Source: Parapedobacter sp964498395 (GTDB taxonomy: Bacteria; Bacteroidota; Bacteroidia; Sphingobacteriales; Sphingobacteriaceae). Taken from it: 64,000 nt of DNA. Made by a program: the position numbers and the translations under genes. Below, in pieces: positions 1 through 8,193 of this stretch. The number at the start of each line of letters is the position of its first letter. The first letter of the stretch is position 1. The stretch lies in contig CAZCHE010000002.1 in NCBI GenBank assembly GCA_964498395.1, positions 186,001 through 250,000 of the forward strand, in the 5' to 3' direction. The notes below the pieces were generated by a model. The model was not told where the DNA came from. It did no database searches and saw only the letters and a list, made by a program, of their open reading frames with translations.

Positions 1-353
1 TTCGGGTATTCAAAACGAGGAGTTTGGCCACTGAAGCATGCAAAGCCGGTCGGGTAAAGCTCAATGGGCAAAGCATCAAACCATCCGCCATTGTAAAAAT
101 CGGCGACACCTACCATATCCAAAAAGGGATTGAAAAGAAAGTGGTATTGGTGACCGGCCTATTGGATAAGCGGGTTGATGCCAAGACGGCCGTGAACTTC
201 TATGAAGACCGTACGCCCGTGGAGGAAACCTATGGTTACAAGGTCATGAACCAAGCCCCCATCCTTAAGCGAGACCGGGGAACCGGGCGCCCTACGAAGA
301 AAGACCGCAGGGAGATCGATGATTTGCAAAATGACTGGTGGGAAGGGGATTAG
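1..353 (+). CDS. RNA-binding S4 domain protein (Hsp15-like), 5'-truncated
   Basis: The open frame is already running at base 3 (residues RVFKTRS precede the first in-window TTG at 24), so the true start lies outside the window. The visible part carries the S4 signature: an ARG/LYS-rich helix, then TEACKAGRVKLNG and a VKIGD turn, as in the Hsp15/RqcH-associated S4 family that binds ribosomal or other structured RNA. The C-terminal half is basic (RDRGTGRPTKKDRR) and ends WWEGD, typical of the Bacteroidota members. It is cytoplasmic. Its stop overlaps the stop of the convergent YtxJ-like gene by 4 bases. Family assignment is firm; which RNA it binds cannot be read here. Confidence 0.85.
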   Translation, partial: RVFKTRSLATEACKAGRVKLNGQSIKPSAIVKIGDTYHIQKGIEKKVVLVTGLLDKRVDAKTAVNFYEDRTPVEETYGYKVMNQAPILKRDRGTGRPTKKDRREIDDLQNDWWEGD

Positions 354-697
354 CCTCCTCCTGACGCCGTCTCCAACTGGTCGAGCAGCGTGGCGACGTC
401 GATGTCCTCATGGGAGGCGTGGTACCGGCACGTGTTGTGTTGGATTAACAACACCTGTGGCGACTCATGCCTGACCTGCCACCGTTCTGCGATTTCGTTA
501 GAAAGGGAACGGTACCGGATCAGGTCGAGGAAGTAAATCGGCACGTGCTCGGGTAGCTGTGACCCACCAAATTCAAAAGTCCTTTTGACCATGCTACTTA
601 CCGGACACCGGGTACTGTGTTTGAAAATAACAGAAGGCTGCTGGCTGCCGGCAATCTCGTCTAACTGTTGTTCGGAGTCTAATGTTATCCAGTTCAT
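350..697 (-). CDS. ytxJ: Bacillithiol-system redox-active protein, YtxJ family
   Basis: 115 residues, the full length of the YtxJ/DUF2847 family, a monothiol thioredoxin-fold protein linked to bacillithiol metabolism in Firmicutes and Bacteroidota. The active-site motif is STRCPVSS with Cys31 and no resolving Cys in CxxC spacing, preceded by the FKHST strand; a second Cys is at position 90 (HNTCRY). The cis-Pro segment expected of the fold is HESPQVLLI. Cytoplasmic, no signal peptide. It is convergent with the S4 gene (4-base overlap of stops) and lies 3 bases downstream of the secreted 249-residue protein, so the two may be co-transcribed. Family call is by motif; the thiol partner is inferred from the family. 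Confidence 0.8.
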   Translation of the reverse strand: MNWITLDSEQQLDEIAGSQQPSVIFKHSTRCPVSSMVKRTFEFGGSQLPEHVPIYFLDLIRYRSLSNEIAERWQVRHESPQVLLIQHNTCRYHASHEDIDVATLLDQLETASGGG

Positions 698-700
698 CGA

Positions 701-1450
701 CTAGGGTTCATTGAATTTTTGTGCTTCTATATTGACCAAAGCAGCAGCAATGGGGTATCTAACGCTGGTGGTGGTGTCACTACCTTTGAAATGCGTAGGG
801 AGTACTAACCCGCCACCGATATCCTTAAAGCCACTGACGGAAAAATGGTTAGCAGTTCGGTTTGGCCTCCATTCGCGTATCTGGCCGGTTTGGGTATCGA
901 GGTATAATTGGCCATCGATGGCCGCTTCGACGTTTGTTTTACCATTCTTCACGTTGATGATGGCATATCGCTGCGTACCGACCAGTTTCTCCTCTTCGAC
1001 GGAATAGGAGGCTTGGTCGCCCTCTACGGCAGTGGGTAAGAACAGAAGCTGCGCATCCTTTTCAAATTCATTGGCGACCTCCGCGATGATATCGGCTACA
1101 ATCAGTGAATTGCTTATTTCCTCAGCGTTGACGTATACGGTACCTTTATCCGTTTTCAGGTTGAATAGCACGACGATTCGTTCGTCATCCGTGGTGATAC
1201 CCTCAAAACGGCAGTTGCCCGTCTGCTTATCCCATAAATATTTACGTTCGCCTTGTGCAAACGAATGTTTCTCCCCACCCACACAGGTAAACATAAAGTA
1301 CCTGGCGGTTTGCCAGTTCTCCTTACCGCCTATGCCTTCCCATAGCTTGTCAAGCGCAGTTGACGTGCTGGTTTGACCAGTTGCCATGGTGTAGCATACA
1401 AATAGCAATATGAATAGGCTTAGATTGATTTTTTTAAACGTGTGCATCAT
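701..1450 (-). CDS. Secreted hypothetical protein, LolA/outer-membrane-sorting-like
   Basis: 249 residues. The N-terminus is a Sec signal peptide: KK, a hydrophobic run LSLFILLFVCYTMA and a cleavage-like TGQ near residue 26. The mature part begins ALDKLWEGIGGKENWQTARYFMF and is rich in beta-strand-like segments, including QLYLDTQTGQIREW and GLVLPTHF. This resembles Bacteroidota proteins of the LolA/DUF4292-like type that report on an oxidised or modified substrate, but I do not recognise a named family. It lies 3 bases upstream of ytxJ on the same strand. Two Met codons start it; the second is equally possible. Function unknown. Confidence 0.7.
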   Translation of the reverse strand: MMHTFKKINLSLFILLFVCYTMATGQTSTSTALDKLWEGIGGKENWQTARYFMFTCVGGEKHSFAQGERKYLWDKQTGNCRFEGITTDDERIVVLFNLKTDKGTVYVNAEEISNSLIVADIIAEVANEFEKDAQLLFLPTAVEGDQASYSVEEEKLVGTQRYAIINVKNGKTNVEAAIDGQLYLDTQTGQIREWRPNRTANHFSVSGFKDIGGGLVLPTHFKGSDTTTSVRYPIAAALVNIEAQKFNEP

Positions 1451-1557
1451 CTTCTATAGTCCTTTCCCCCAAGTAGCCTACAGTTGTCGACTACGTGGAT
1501 ACCAGTTAAAAATGCGAATGACAGCAATATTGATGACTCAACCGGACAATGTAACAA

Positions 1558-1680
1558 TTACCGAACCCGTTTTGTTTTGGGATACGTGCTATAGGCAGGG
1601 CAGGTTTTCCTCGAGCAAGACTGCATGGATAATGAAATCAGCAGCAATGACAGTATACTTATCGTTAAGATTTTTTTCAT
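1558..1680 (-). CDS. Small lipoprotein, 40 residues
   Basis: Read directly from the minus strand: ATG at 1680, stop TAA at 1558-1560, 40 residues. The N-terminus MKKILTISIL continues through a hydrophobic run to LSMQSC, a lipobox with Cys at about position 22, followed by SRKTCPAYSTYPKTKRVR. This shape (short lipoprotein with CSRKTCPAY after the lipidated Cys) is seen in several Bacteroidota small lipoproteins. A TATCTTTG box, matching the Bacteroidota -7 element TAnnTTTG, lies at 1703-1710 about 23 bases before the ATG. Likely anchored in the outer membrane; function unknown. It is easily missed because of its length. Confidence 0.6.
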   Translation of the reverse strand: MKKILTISILSLLLISLSMQSCSRKTCPAYSTYPKTKRVR

Positions 1681-1702
1681 ATTTGTGTCAGCTCAATCTA
1701 TA

Positions 1703-1710
1703 CAAAGATA
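1703..1710 (-). promoter_or_regulatory. -7 promoter element for the small lipoprotein gene
   Basis: On the minus strand the bases read TATCTTTG, a perfect TAnnTTTG element. The small lipoprotein ATG is about 23 bases downstream. No clear TTTG at the -33 position is visible, so only the -7 part is supported. Confidence 0.4.
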
Positions 1711-1742
1711 ACTAGTTGTACTGGAAAATGCCACACCCACCC

Positions 1743-2237
1743 TTAACCTTTGTCCGTTGCACTCATAGCGGCCATTTGAATGGCGGTCACGGCAGCTTCT
1801 GTTCCCTTGTTGCCGTGTTTGCCTCCAGCCCTATCCAATGCTTGTTGTAGGTTGTCTGTGGTTAAAACGCCAAAGATAATGGGTTTATTGTGTTTCAATG
1901 CTGCATTCGTAATGCCATGGGCTACTGCACTGCAAATGAAATCAAAATGTTTGGTCTCCCCTTGGATGACGCATCCCAAACAGATCACGGCATCGAGCGA
2001 ACGATCCCGGAGCAGGATGTCTGCTCCGCTGGTCAATTCATAACTACCCGGTACGTAAGCGATGCGGATGTTTTCCGCTGAGGCACCGTATTTCGTCAGT
2101 GCTTCGTACGCGCCATTGAGCAAGCTGCCTGTTACTTGGGCATTCCATTGCGCCACGACAATGCCGAATCGATAGGGAGTCGCCGAAGCGACCTCAATAT
2201 GTGAGAAATCCGATAAATTCTTGTTGATGCTAGCCAT
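1743..2237 (-). CDS. ribH: 6,7-dimethyl-8-ribityllumazine synthase
   Basis: 164 residues from the ATG at 2237; a longer open frame upstream is only overlap with the TPR gene, and MASINKNL is a normal start. The enzyme condenses 5-amino-6-ribitylamino-uracil with 3,4-dihydroxy-2-butanone 4-phosphate, the penultimate step of riboflavin synthesis, as a cytoplasmic icosahedral or pentameric assembly. Diagnostic segments are VVAQWNAQVTGSLLNGA, YVPGSYELT, VICLGCVIQGETKHFDFI (with the catalytic His of the TKHFD motif) and FGVLTTDNLQQALDRAGGKHGNKG. The start follows the stop of the TPR gene by one base, so the two are translationally close. No other rib genes or FMN riboswitch are seen. Confidence 0.95.
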   Translation of the reverse strand: MASINKNLSDFSHIEVASATPYRFGIVVAQWNAQVTGSLLNGAYEALTKYGASAENIRIAYVPGSYELTSGADILLRDRSLDAVICLGCVIQGETKHFDFICSAVAHGITNAALKHNKPIIFGVLTTDNLQQALDRAGGKHGNKGTEAAVTAIQMAAMSATDKG

Positions 2238-2238
2238 C

Positions 2239-2925
2239 TTACAGACGAGCTTCTGCCCGTGCAATATAACCTTCGATGGATGTGGCTTCGTGGCTCTCCG
2301 GATAATCAGACTGGATGCGCTTATAAACGTCCAATGCTTGTTTGAAATCGTTTTGAGCCTCATACACCAAGCCTAGCTTTTTCAGCATTAACGGAGAAGT
2401 AAAGGTATTTGAATTTTTCTCCGCAGCCTTCTTGTAGTATGATGCCGCCTTCTTATAATCCTTGAGTTCGGAGTACGCATCACCGAGCAAACCAATCACC
2501 AGTGGATCCAGGACGGTGCTGCCCGTATTGCTGTATTTTTCGAGGGCGTTGATGGCCTCTTGGTAATTGCCCTGACGCAGGTACAAACCACCTAAGTAAG
2601 CGTTTGCGATGTTTGCAGATTTCGTATTGTCGTATTCGTCCGCAATCTCTTTAAAACCGGGGTACGAACCGCCATCCCCATCAATAGCCCGTTGTTGCAA
2701 CGAATCGATGGTGGCATACATTTCCGCTCTGAACATTTGGTCAGCCGCCGTTTCCGCACGCGGAGCTAAATAGAATCGTTGGTAGCCAATATATAGCAAA
2801 ACCAACACGACAATCCCACCGATGATAAAGACCAAACTTTTTTGGTTCTCCTGAACAAAACTACCACTTCCTGATTTTTTTTCCGGAGTTCCCACGGCAG
2901 TTTTATGTTTTTGATTACTTGACAT
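2239..2925 (-). CDS. Membrane-anchored tetratricopeptide repeat protein
   Basis: 228 residues with a charged, Ser-rich cytoplasmic tail (1-30), one transmembrane segment at about 31-48 (LVFIIGGIVVLVLLYIGY), then a periplasmic helical region with at least three TPR units (NIANAYLGGLYLRQGNYQEAINAL; LIGLLGDAYSELKDYKKAASYY; KLGLVYEAQNDFKQALDVYKRI). The layout is that of YfgM/YbgF-like scaffold proteins, which work with periplasmic chaperones or secretion machinery. It is the first gene of a ribH transcript with a well-formed promoter upstream (2949-2978). A role in membrane protein assembly is inferred from the architecture only. Confidence 0.75.
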   Translation of the reverse strand: MSSNQKHKTAVGTPEKKSGSGSFVQENQKSLVFIIGGIVVLVLLYIGYQRFYLAPRAETAADQMFRAEMYATIDSLQQRAIDGDGGSYPGFKEIADEYDNTKSANIANAYLGGLYLRQGNYQEAINALEKYSNTGSTVLDPLVIGLLGDAYSELKDYKKAASYYKKAAEKNSNTFTSPLMLKKLGLVYEAQNDFKQALDVYKRIQSDYPESHEATSIEGYIARAEARL

Positions 2926-2936
2926 TTCTGTTTCTA

Positions 2937-2978
2937 AAATTCGGACTGCAAAAATACACTTTTACAAATGATATGCAA
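2937..2978 (-). promoter_or_regulatory. Promoter of the TPR-ribH pair
   Basis: On the minus strand TTG (2976-2978), a 19-base spacer, then TATTTTTG (2949-2956) match the Bacteroidota consensus TTG/TTTG-N19-TAnnTTTG. The downstream bases read CAGTCCGAATTT. The 21 bases at 2937-2957 are identical to the equivalent stretch at the atpD promoter (46815-46835). Confidence 0.65.
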
Positions 2979-3055
2979 GGCTTTTTGTATGGTAAATGTG
3001 TAACATGTTGGAAGTTGTCCGAAGCGGTGGTAGCGTGCGAGAATACGCGACGGTG

Positions 3056-4975
3056 TTAGCGGTTGATGCTTTTCTTGTCTAGTTCTTCGTAAACGGAGTT
3101 ATTACTTTTGAATTCAGGAACCAACTCCTTCATTTTCAATACGATTTCGCGTTCATTTTGATCTTTCGCGATGTCAATGAGCAGGTCTATTTTCGCTTTG
3201 ACCCGTTCAAAGTCGTATTGCCTGACTTGGGCGATCATGATTTTTTTGTGGTGGGTGGGCAGGGTGTTCTCGAGGTCATTGAGCAATTCCTCATACAGTT
3301 TTTCTCCCGGGCGCAATCCGGAGTACTCAATGTTGATGTCTTTATTGGGCACCAATCCGGATAATTTGATCATCTTCTGGGCCAACTCCGTTATTTTGAC
3401 CGATTTGCCCATGTCGAAGACATATATTTCTCCCCCATTGCCCATGGAGCCCGCTTCCAATACCAATTGGCAGGCTTCGGGGATGGTCATAAAGTACCGG
3501 GTGATTTCGGGGTGGGTAACCGTAATGGGGCCGCCCTTTTCAATCTGCTGTTTGAAGCGGGGGATTACGGAGCCATTAGATCCCAATACATTGCCAAACC
3601 TCGTGGTGATAAAGCGGGTATGTGATTGCCCATTGCCATTGAGTAAAAGGTTTTTCTCGACCAAATGGTTGAAATAGGTTTGTACGTAGATCTCCGCGAT
3701 GCGTTTGGAAGCGCCCATCACATTGGTCGGATTTACCGCTTTATCGGTGGAAATCATCACAAACTTTTCTACTCCGTAAGCCACGGCCAACTCGGCCACG
3801 AAACGTGTACCCATGATATTGGTGCGTACAGCCTCTACGGGATGGTTTTCCATCATCGGCACATGCTTGTATGCTGCGGCATGATACACGTAATTCGGTT
3901 TGAATGTACGGAATAATGCCTCCATCCGCTCCTTATCCCGGATATCCCCGATAAACGCGTGGTATACTTGGTTTTTCTGCGATTCTTCCAGTTCCAATTG
4001 CAATTCGTGTAGTGGGGTTTCGGCTTGGTCGTTGAGGATAATCATTTGGGGGGAGTATTTGCCCAATTGGCGGGCAATCTCGCTGCCGATGGACCCAGCG
4101 GCCCCAGTAACCAAGATCCGCTTGCCACTTAACTGCTCGCGAATGGATTGGTTGTCAATATTGATGGGTTCGCGCTCCAACAAATCCTCGATGCGCATTT
4201 TTTGGATTTGGTTAGGCATCACCTCGCCGTTGATAAGGCGGTGTACCGGCGGCATGGTCAGCACCTTGATATTGCGCTCCAAACAGATATCGACGATGTT
4301 TGCTTTCTTCTCAATCGGTATATTGTGCGTAGAAATGATTAACTCGTCTACCTTCCCCTGTATGATGAGCTGTTCGAAATAGTCAACCGGGTAAATGCGC
4401 ACACCGTCAATGATCTTACCCACTTTTTGGATATTGTCATCGATAAATCCGATCACCACATTGTTCGCACTATGGTCATGGTCTAACGTTCGTTTCGCGG
4501 CAATCCCCACATCCCCAGCGCCATAAATGATGGTTTGTTTCCGGTTTACTTTCATGTTCTTGATGTACAAGAAAAATAATTTAACGGTAGACCGATAAGT
4601 AATCAGCAGCAAGAAACTCATCAACCCATAAGCGACCAGCAAGGTATTGGATAGTAGGGGTGCGTAGTTAAAGGCGATCAATACCGTGTTGAGGAGGAAC
4701 AAGATAATGACTGTTAGCGACACGGACGACAGGATGCGCACTGAGTCTAATGCACTGGTATAGCGTACAATGCCCGCATACATCTTCAACCGGTAAAATA
4801 CCAAGGCACTAATGCCCAACACGACCAATAATTTGCGGCTGAAATCTGCGGAATTAATGGTGTCGTACGCAAAGCTATTCAGCAGGAGATAGGCGAAAAA
4901 CAATGCAACTGCACTGCAACACAAATCGAGCGTGAAAATGACCCAGCGAGGAACGATGTTAAACCTATCAAACAT
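3056..4975 (-). CDS. NDP-sugar 4,6-dehydratase, membrane-bound (CapD/FlaA1/WbpM type)
   Basis: 639 residues, the normal length of the long membrane form. Four to five transmembrane helices occupy about 10-135, followed by a first nucleotide-binding domain (YGAGDVG, 151-157) and an extended SDR domain with GAAGSIG at 291-297, STDK at 409-412 and MGASK at 420-424. The Tyr of the usual YxxxK is replaced by Met, as expected for UDP-GlcNAc 4,6-dehydratases. It would form the 4-keto-6-deoxy sugar that starts bacillosamine, QuiNAc or FucNAc synthesis for capsule or O-antigen at the inner face of the inner membrane. No glycosyltransferases are beside it, which is common for this gene in Bacteroidota. 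Substrate stereochemistry is inferred. Confidence 0.88.
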   Translation of the reverse strand: MFDRFNIVPRWVIFTLDLCCSAVALFFAYLLLNSFAYDTINSADFSRKLLVVLGISALVFYRLKMYAGIVRYTSALDSVRILSSVSLTVIILFLLNTVLIAFNYAPLLSNTLLVAYGLMSFLLLITYRSTVKLFFLYIKNMKVNRKQTIIYGAGDVGIAAKRTLDHDHSANNVVIGFIDDNIQKVGKIIDGVRIYPVDYFEQLIIQGKVDELIISTHNIPIEKKANIVDICLERNIKVLTMPPVHRLINGEVMPNQIQKMRIEDLLEREPINIDNQSIREQLSGKRILVTGAAGSIGSEIARQLGKYSPQMIILNDQAETPLHELQLELEESQKNQVYHAFIGDIRDKERMEALFRTFKPNYVYHAAAYKHVPMMENHPVEAVRTNIMGTRFVAELAVAYGVEKFVMISTDKAVNPTNVMGASKRIAEIYVQTYFNHLVEKNLLLNGNGQSHTRFITTRFGNVLGSNGSVIPRFKQQIEKGGPITVTHPEITRYFMTIPEACQLVLEAGSMGNGGEIYVFDMGKSVKITELAQKMIKLSGLVPNKDINIEYSGLRPGEKLYEELLNDLENTLPTHHKKIMIAQVRQYDFERVKAKIDLLIDIAKDQNEREIVLKMKELVPEFKSNNSVYEELDKKSINR

Positions 4976-5252
4976 CCAAAGTGATTAAAAAGCAGTGTGT
5001 CAATGCAGTTATATATGTAAATGCGTGTCAAATATACCGATTTATTGGTATTAAACAAGTACTTTCTCATTTAGTTTTAGGGTAGCTAAATTAACGGTTT
5101 TGGGTGGGCTGGTCTGGCCTGATACGTTTCGTCTTGGGCCGCTGATCGCGTCATGCCGGAATAAACCTCGTGTCAATTAATTGTAATCTGATGAAACTTT
5201 GACTATTTTCGCATAATGAACCCAAAATTTGTGAGAATAATGTGCGTGTATC

Positions 5253-6464
5253 ATGAGTGAACTATCGAAGTTGGCGCATCAGGCGTTGCTGCAACCGCAG
5301 GAAGCGATGCTGGAAACCGGAAAAAAGAAAAATAGCCTATACATCGGAATCCCAAAAGAAGTCAGTTTTCAAGAAAATCGTGTGCCGCTAACGCCGCTTT
5401 CGGTGGCCTTATTGATTGAAAACGGCCACGAGGTCGTGTTGGAAAGTGGAGCAGGCGATGCAGCCAACTTTCTGGATCACCACTACAGCGAGCAGGGAGC
5501 ACTCATTGTTCATCATAAAGAAGAAGTCTATAAAGCAGATATCATCATCAAGATTTCACCCCCGACATTGGAAGAGATTGCGATGATGCGCAACGGGCAA
5601 GTATTGCTGTCTTCCCAGCAGCCCTCTTTGCTGAGCCTTGACCATCTGCAGGCGCTCATGAAAAAGAAGGTCACTGCGCTGTCTTATGAATACCTGCGTG
5701 ATGAGGGCAATACCCTTACCGTGGTGCGAGCCATGAGCGAGATTGTGGGGGCCACCTCGGTGCTTATCGCGGCAGAATACCTCAGCAACGTGTTTGATGG
5801 CAAGGGGTTGATGTTAGGAGGGGTGACAGGGGTGCCGCCGACCGAAATGGTCATTTTGGGCGCCGGTACGGTGGGAGAGTTTGCCGCCCGGACGGCCATT
5901 GCGCTGGGTGCACAGGTAAAAGTATTTGATAGTTCGGTCTATCGGCTCAGGCGATTGCAAAACAATGTCGGCAGTCGGGTGTTTACTTCGGTTATTCAGC
6001 CTATCGTGTTGCGTAAAGCCGTTATCGGATGTGATATCGTCATCGGGGCTATCCGTGCTACCAATGGCCGTAGCCCTTGCATCATCAGTGAGGAAACTGT
6101 TTCGAAAATGAAGCCCAATTCGGTACTCATAGACGTCAGTATTGACCAAGGCGGGTGTTTCGAAACGTCCGAAATTACCAACCATGACGATCCAGTATTC
6201 CGAAAATACGATGTAATTCATTACTGCGTACCTAACATCGCCTCGCGGGTCGCCCGGACCGCGACATACGCGATGACGAATATCTTTACACCGATTCTCC
6301 TGGATATTGGGGAGATGGGTGGAATCATGAACCTGATTTGGGCAAAACCGGGTATCCGAAATGCGATTTACTTGTATCAAGGACACCTCACCAACAAGGA
6401 TATGGCAAACAAGTTTAACCTGACACCCAAAGATTTGGATTTATTGGTCGTATCTAATCATTAA
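5253..6464 (+). CDS. ald: Alanine dehydrogenase
   Basis: 403 residues. NAD-dependent oxidative deamination of L-alanine to pyruvate and ammonia, cytoplasmic hexamer. The N-terminal catalytic domain begins IGIPKEVSFQENRVPLTP (about 32-49), with Lys100 in IIIKISPP at the pyruvate-binding position; the Rossmann segment is ILGAGTVGEFAAR (GAGTVG at 203-208), and DVSIDQGGCFETS carries the catalytic Asp. The first 25 residues are an extension not needed by the fold. The usual active-site His of the YLHLAA segment is not obvious (the region reads SSQQPSLLSLDHLQ), so kinetics may differ; a pyridine nucleotide transhydrogenase alpha-like origin is the alternative. It is divergent from the dehydratase gene with a 277-base spacer. 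Confidence 0.82.
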   Translation: MSELSKLAHQALLQPQEAMLETGKKKNSLYIGIPKEVSFQENRVPLTPLSVALLIENGHEVVLESGAGDAANFLDHHYSEQGALIVHHKEEVYKADIIIKISPPTLEEIAMMRNGQVLLSSQQPSLLSLDHLQALMKKKVTALSYEYLRDEGNTLTVVRAMSEIVGATSVLIAAEYLSNVFDGKGLMLGGVTGVPPTEMVILGAGTVGEFAARTAIALGAQVKVFDSSVYRLRRLQNNVGSRVFTSVIQPIVLRKAVIGCDIVIGAIRATNGRSPCIISEETVSKMKPNSVLIDVSIDQGGCFETSEITNHDDPVFRKYDVIHYCVPNIASRVARTATYAMTNIFTPILLDIGEMGGIMNLIWAKPGIRNAIYLYQGHLTNKDMANKFNLTPKDLDLLVVSNH

Positions 6465-6485
6465 ACCCGTTAAACGACGTGACTT

Positions 6486-7391
6486 ATGAAATCAATAGCA
6501 TCTGCCCTCATTTTGCTTGCCATGACATGGTGCGTTAGTGGGCAGGAAGTCATCACCTTGTATGAAAATGGGGTGCCCAATAGCAAGCCCTTTGCGTTGG
6601 AAGAGACGTCGACGGTGGACGACAATGGGATTACCCGTGTGACGGGGGTGACTGAGCCGACACTGACAGCATACCTGCCCGTGGCGGGCGCGACCAATAC
6701 CGGCAAGGCGGTAATTATCTGCCCCGGAGGAGGGTATTCGATCCTGGCGATCAGCCATGAAGGGTATGATGTGGCTAAGCAGCTTGCGGAAAATGGTATT
6801 GCAGCGTTTGTCTTGAAGTACCGGTTGCCCAAGGACGAAATCATGGAAGATAAGCGTATTGGGCCTTTGCAGGATGCACAGCGGGCCATCCAACTGGTTC
6901 GGGAGCGCGCAGATGAATGGGGGATAGCGGAAAACCAGATTGGCATCGCTGGTTTTTCGGCAGGAGGGCATTTGGCTGCTACGCTTTCTACCCATTACTT
7001 GGAAGCGGTGATCACTAATCCGCATGGTACGTCCTTGCGTCCGGATTTCTCCCTATTGGTCTATCCGGTCATCAGTTTGCAAGAGGGGATGACCCATGGT
7101 GGTTCGCGGAATAACCTGTTGGGCGCTCACCCCACCGCTGGAGAGGTATTGCTTTTTTCAAATGAGTTGCAGGTCACAGCCGATACCCCACCCGCATTTC
7201 TGGTGCATGCCGAAGACGATACGGTGGTACCCATTGCCAATAGTGAAGCTTATGTGGCCGCGTTGGAACACCAAGGGATTGCGGTCAAATTAATTACCTA
7301 CCCTAATGGTGGCCATGGTTTTGGACTGAACAATAAAACGACTGCGGATAAGTGGTTTGACCATTTTTTGGAGTGGCTGAAAGGGATTTAG
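6486..7391 (+). CDS. Secreted alpha/beta hydrolase (acetylesterase-like)
   Basis: 301 residues with a signal peptide (MKSIASALILLAMTWCVSG, cleavage near residue 19-20). The alpha/beta-hydrolase core shows the oxyanion segment CPGGGYSILA (79-88), the nucleophile elbow GFSAGG (Ser158), a VHAEDDTVVP acid loop and GGHGFG as the C-terminal His. This is the layout of the BD-FAE/acetylxylan esterase-like family, whose members remove acetyl or feruloyl groups from plant polysaccharides in the periplasm. It follows ald by 21 bases on the same strand but has no functional link to it. The exact ester is not predictable from sequence. Confidence 0.8.
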   Translation: MKSIASALILLAMTWCVSGQEVITLYENGVPNSKPFALEETSTVDDNGITRVTGVTEPTLTAYLPVAGATNTGKAVIICPGGGYSILAISHEGYDVAKQLAENGIAAFVLKYRLPKDEIMEDKRIGPLQDAQRAIQLVRERADEWGIAENQIGIAGFSAGGHLAATLSTHYLEAVITNPHGTSLRPDFSLLVYPVISLQEGMTHGGSRNNLLGAHPTAGEVLLFSNELQVTADTPPAFLVHAEDDTVVPIANSEAYVAALEHQGIAVKLITYPNGGHGFGLNNKTTADKWFDHFLEWLKGI

Positions 7392-7436
7392 GCACTTAAT
7401 TATGGTAACCCGACCAGTTCAGACTCTTGCAGGATG

Positions 7437-8027
7437 TCATTTTTCCATGGCATCTGATTCCGGTTCGTTTGGGAAAATAGGTGTATCATTTAAGTAACAC
7501 GTCCAAGTTTGGTCTTCATAGATAGACGTATATTCAATGGCGATGTTGAGTACATCTGAATAGAATAGGTTTGCCAAGTAATCTATATCTGTGCTGCCTA
7601 TGGTTTTATTCGCTATGACTTCGACGGTTTCGTTGGCTGGAACTAGTCGGCCTTCGTCAATAGCTGCATAGTAAAAATCTGGAGTCTCATCTATATTATT
7701 ATACAAAAAAAATGCGGGATCCATATGATACACGCTGTCCTTATACAGGATTTTGACGTGTTTAACCATCGCAGGGCCAACCCCAGTATTCGTCAACAAA
7801 AGTCTGTAGTATTGTTGAGAACTGTGACTTACACCCAATTGAAGATAGGGGAACACTGACATCTTTTGTGCTTTCTCTTCTAGGTAGTACATCTTATTGG
7901 ACAGGTGGGTCTGATAAATGAGGATAAACAGCGTGCAGACACTCACAAATATGGCGGTCAGGCTTAATATTCGGTTGGTTTCCAACAGCTTTTTCTTCTT
8001 CTTGGGGTCGAAATGGTTTTCTTCCAT
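7437..8027 (-). CDS. Hypothetical single-pass membrane protein
   Basis: 196 residues. A lysine-rich N-terminus (FDPKKKKKLLETN) precedes one transmembrane helix at about 20-42 (ILSLTAIFVSVCTLFILIYQT); the rest is predicted outside the cytoplasm, with FPYLQLGVSHSSQQYYRLLLTNTGVGPAMVKHVKILY, a pattern common in Bacteroidota proteins of unknown function. Base composition is somewhat more AT-rich than the neighbours. It is convergent with the esterase and divergent from the ATPase gene. No function assigned. Confidence 0.6.
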   Translation of the reverse strand: MEENHFDPKKKKKLLETNRILSLTAIFVSVCTLFILIYQTHLSNKMYYLEEKAQKMSVFPYLQLGVSHSSQQYYRLLLTNTGVGPAMVKHVKILYKDSVYHMDPAFFLYNNIDETPDFYYAAIDEGRLVPANETVEVIANKTIGSTDIDYLANLFYSDVLNIAIEYTSIYEDQTWTCYLNDTPIFPNEPESDAMEK

Positions 8028-8136
8028 TTTGTCTGGATCAGTCAGTTAACACAAATAACGTAAAACTTTCCCTTACTGCCAAGAAAACAAGCGATAAGGG
8101 AAACCAAACCAAATTGATTTAGCGATTTACGTGTTT

Positions 8137-8162
8137 ATTTTGTTGTTTCAAAACAACAAAAT
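8137..8162. promoter_or_regulatory. Perfect 12-bp inverted repeat ahead of the ATPase gene
   Basis: ATTTTGTTGTTT (8137-8148) and AAACAACAAAAT (8151-8162) are exact reverse complements separated by CA. The repeat ends 2 bases before the ATG at 8164 and 31 bases before the preferred ATG at 8194. Likely an operator or leader hairpin for that gene. Confidence 0.55.
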
Positions 8163-8193
8163 AATGTTACATTTGCTGAACATAAACAGCAAA

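Noticed and set aside
24..353. Complete gene starting at TTG 24
   Set aside because: The frame is open to base 3 with conserved S4 residues upstream, so it is cut by the window, not a complete gene.
4879..5070. Minus-strand frame overlapping the dehydratase start
   Set aside because: It overlaps the dehydratase start in another frame and lacks protein-like composition.
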